A stretch of 64,000 nt of DNA, from the NCBI RefSeq assembly GCF_905475465.1, contig NC_062236.1, forward strand, positions 2,986,001 to 3,050,000, read 5' to 3'. This DNA comes from Pieris napi. Its lineage: Eukaryota; Arthropoda; Insecta; Lepidoptera; Pieridae. Each line of letters opens with the position of its first letter. The first letter of the stretch is position 1. The notes beneath the pieces were generated by a model that saw only the letters and a program-made list of their open reading frames with translations, was not told where the DNA came from and made no database searches. Below are positions 62,208 through 64,000 of this stretch, in pieces. Both the position numbers and the translations under genes were made by a program.

Positions 62208-64000
62208 CATCTGTATAAATTTAGTTAACGAATTACATAGGTGAACGGACCTTTTTCATTGTCCGTTGAGTGAACTGACAAAAGTTCTATTATTTGTTAG
62301 TGCTATAGTAGTTAGTTAATTTTTTGTATTTTTGATTATGTAATTTTGGTTTTTCCTAATTAAGTTCTTATGTTTGTATTTTGTTTCGTCTGTAAATTTA
62401 GAGTCACCTATTAGGACAGGAGTGTTTTTATAAATAAATAAATAAAATAAAATCTCTATATTTATACTACAATTAATCAGAATTAGTGCAACCGTTAAAG
62501 CGTATTGTAACAAATGCGTATCCAATACTTATTATACATAATGCTTAAATGTAATTTTACCCTTTCCTTTGATACATGGAAATTCAAGCAAACCTAGTAA
62601 TTCGATATAGTGGAACACAATGCATGTAAGCATGACTGATTATGAGGAATTGAGGTCGACGTATATGCTCAATTACCAATCTTCCTTTTATAATTCACGA
62701 CTAGTCTAAACTGGCTTCTAGAACTTGTCAATAACAGACTACTGAATAAGCTCTAGCCAATCAAAATTGTCATACCGAATTGAAGATGGAATCCAATTTG
62801 GCGACTATTCCGACGACCTATTGTCGGTATGTTGATTGTCAATTATCTTGCGATCTTGAAATAAATTTTAAACCTAGAATGCTTTGTACTATATAAAAGT
62901 ATGTAGTGTGTCTACATTGGCTGTGTTTTTTATTACAGTGTCGTTCTAAAATTTTAACAGCACTCAAAGAGCATTATAATGTACAGCGTTTTGAAATCAT
63001 GAGTTACGAAGCCGCTATTATTATTAGTGTTACTTATTAATTTACGTAAAAATAAATGTGTATAAATAAATGTCACGCGTAAAACCCTGAAATTTTAAAA
63101 ACGAATAAGTGCAACTGACTTCAATAAATGATTTTGGATAATGCACTCCCATACGACGGTTAAATTGAAAGGATTTTAGTATCACGAGTATTGAATATAA
63201 GTTTTTAATATTATATTAAGCGTTTAACTAACAACGTATATTTATTACGACACAATCAAAACTTTCTTTGACTAACCAGTCACTGGTACTGGTACAGTAC
63301 TGGTACCAGCCGGAGCGGAGCATCTGTCTACAACAGATTGAAGGACAGTTTGAATGATAAATCTTCCACAGATTTATCATAATAATTGTTACCCTTAGTT
63401 ACCAATGTTACCCACACTTGCATAAGTTAAAGTATAAATACCTTGTATCTATCACAACGACACAAAACCATCAAATGTCAAAAACGAACCATCTCCGGCG
63501 AACAATTGATTGTAACATAACTATTCGAGGCTACAGATATACAAAAGTCAAATCACTAACAAAAGTAAATGTAGCTGTAACGATATTTAAATGTGTCTAT
63601 TTATATCTATATTAATGGTTAGAACTAAATGAATAGTAACTCATAATAACCATTATTGATTTGTCTTTTCAACAAGCGCTCGGATATGGGATTTAGAAAG
63701 TTTTATTGTGAGGGACAACAAAGTAACTTCTAAAGCTTCAGATTATTTGGTGTATGGGACGTGCCCTTAAATTTCTAACAATATCACGAAGTATTCCGAG
63801 AGGCAACTTCGTGACAAATTGCAAAAATATTTCAGAGGGTTTAAGAGGGAGATTTAAATTTGAAATCATACAATCTCCGGGCAATGGATGCCTTTAATAT
63901 TGAATTACCGTGATACGAGGTAATTACGTGCCTGTTTTGTTTCAGTGGTTCCGTTCTAGATATTTAGAAGTTGCTTTTTTTGATATCAGACAAAAATAAG
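62208..64000. other. Unassigned AT-rich end of window
   Basis: It contains a perfect 11-bp hairpin ATGATAAATCTtccacAGATTTATCAT (63354-63380) and a run of overlapping GGTAC words (CTGGTACTGGTACAGTACTG, about 63283-63302) that form an imperfect palindrome. A TTTCAG at about 63940 resembles a splice acceptor but is followed by in-frame stops. No exon was found. Confidence 0.4.

Noticed and set aside
63935..64000. Acceptor-like TTTCAG near the right edge
   Set aside because: The following sequence has early stops in the readable frames. The window ends before it could be judged further.
1..64000. Endogenous viral genes or LTR retrotransposons
   Set aside because: No gag, protease, integrase or envelope-like frame and no paired LTRs were seen. 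All the reverse-transcriptase remnants are of non-LTR type.

Overview
The window looks like nuclear DNA of a lepidopteran insect (butterfly or moth). It is AT-rich and has almost no long open reading frame. It is crowded with repeats typical of that order: a tRNA-derived SINE in 17 recognisable copies, many Helitron ends with a short hairpin and a terminal CTAG, decayed non-LTR retrotransposon reverse-transcriptase ends, a mariner transposase remnant and several MITE families. Genus and species cannot be read from the sequence. No bacterial features, CRISPR array, true tRNA or rRNA gene was seen.

Coding content is minimal. One well-supported host exon lies at 60334-60469 (+): a polypyrimidine tract and AG acceptor, about 45 codons of clearly more GC-rich and proline/arginine-rich coding sequence, and a CAG|GTATGT donor. 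The rest is best read as a very large intron and/or intergenic DNA around that exon. The short ORFs elsewhere are chance frames or pieces of transposons.

Layout. 1-7.5 kb: SINEs and two kinds of LINE remnant separated by unassigned AT-rich DNA. 7.4-9.7 kb: the most unusual block, with a Helitron-type 3' end at 8454 and a Helitron-type 5' end near 9640. Between them, on the minus strand, is what looks like a complete heat-shock promoter (several HSF-binding arrays, TATA box, initiator) and a leader with a 10-bp tandem repeat, but no heat-shock coding sequence. 10.9-23.4 kb: dense mobile DNA (Helitrons, SINEs, LINE ends, a mariner remnant, a 170-bp TA-flanked MITE). 26-34 kb: a repeat with a GAATAAATGA-type tail, a 205-bp Helitron and further SINEs. 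36.6-37.0 kb: a 136-bp near-perfect palindrome with a 40-bp perfect core beside a second element with about 44-bp terminal inverted repeats. 40-53 kb: Helitrons, a second SINE family and two strong hairpins or inverted repeats. 53-64 kb: SINEs and LINE ends, the host exon, and a 317-bp hAT-type MITE with an 8-bp target duplication.

How it works together: apart from the exon there is no gene system here. The main idea worth testing is that the 8.4-9.7 kb Helitron is a mobile heat-inducible promoter that fires out of its own 3' end, antisense to the host exon. Family names rest on recognised motifs and termini read by eye; no alignment or database search was run.
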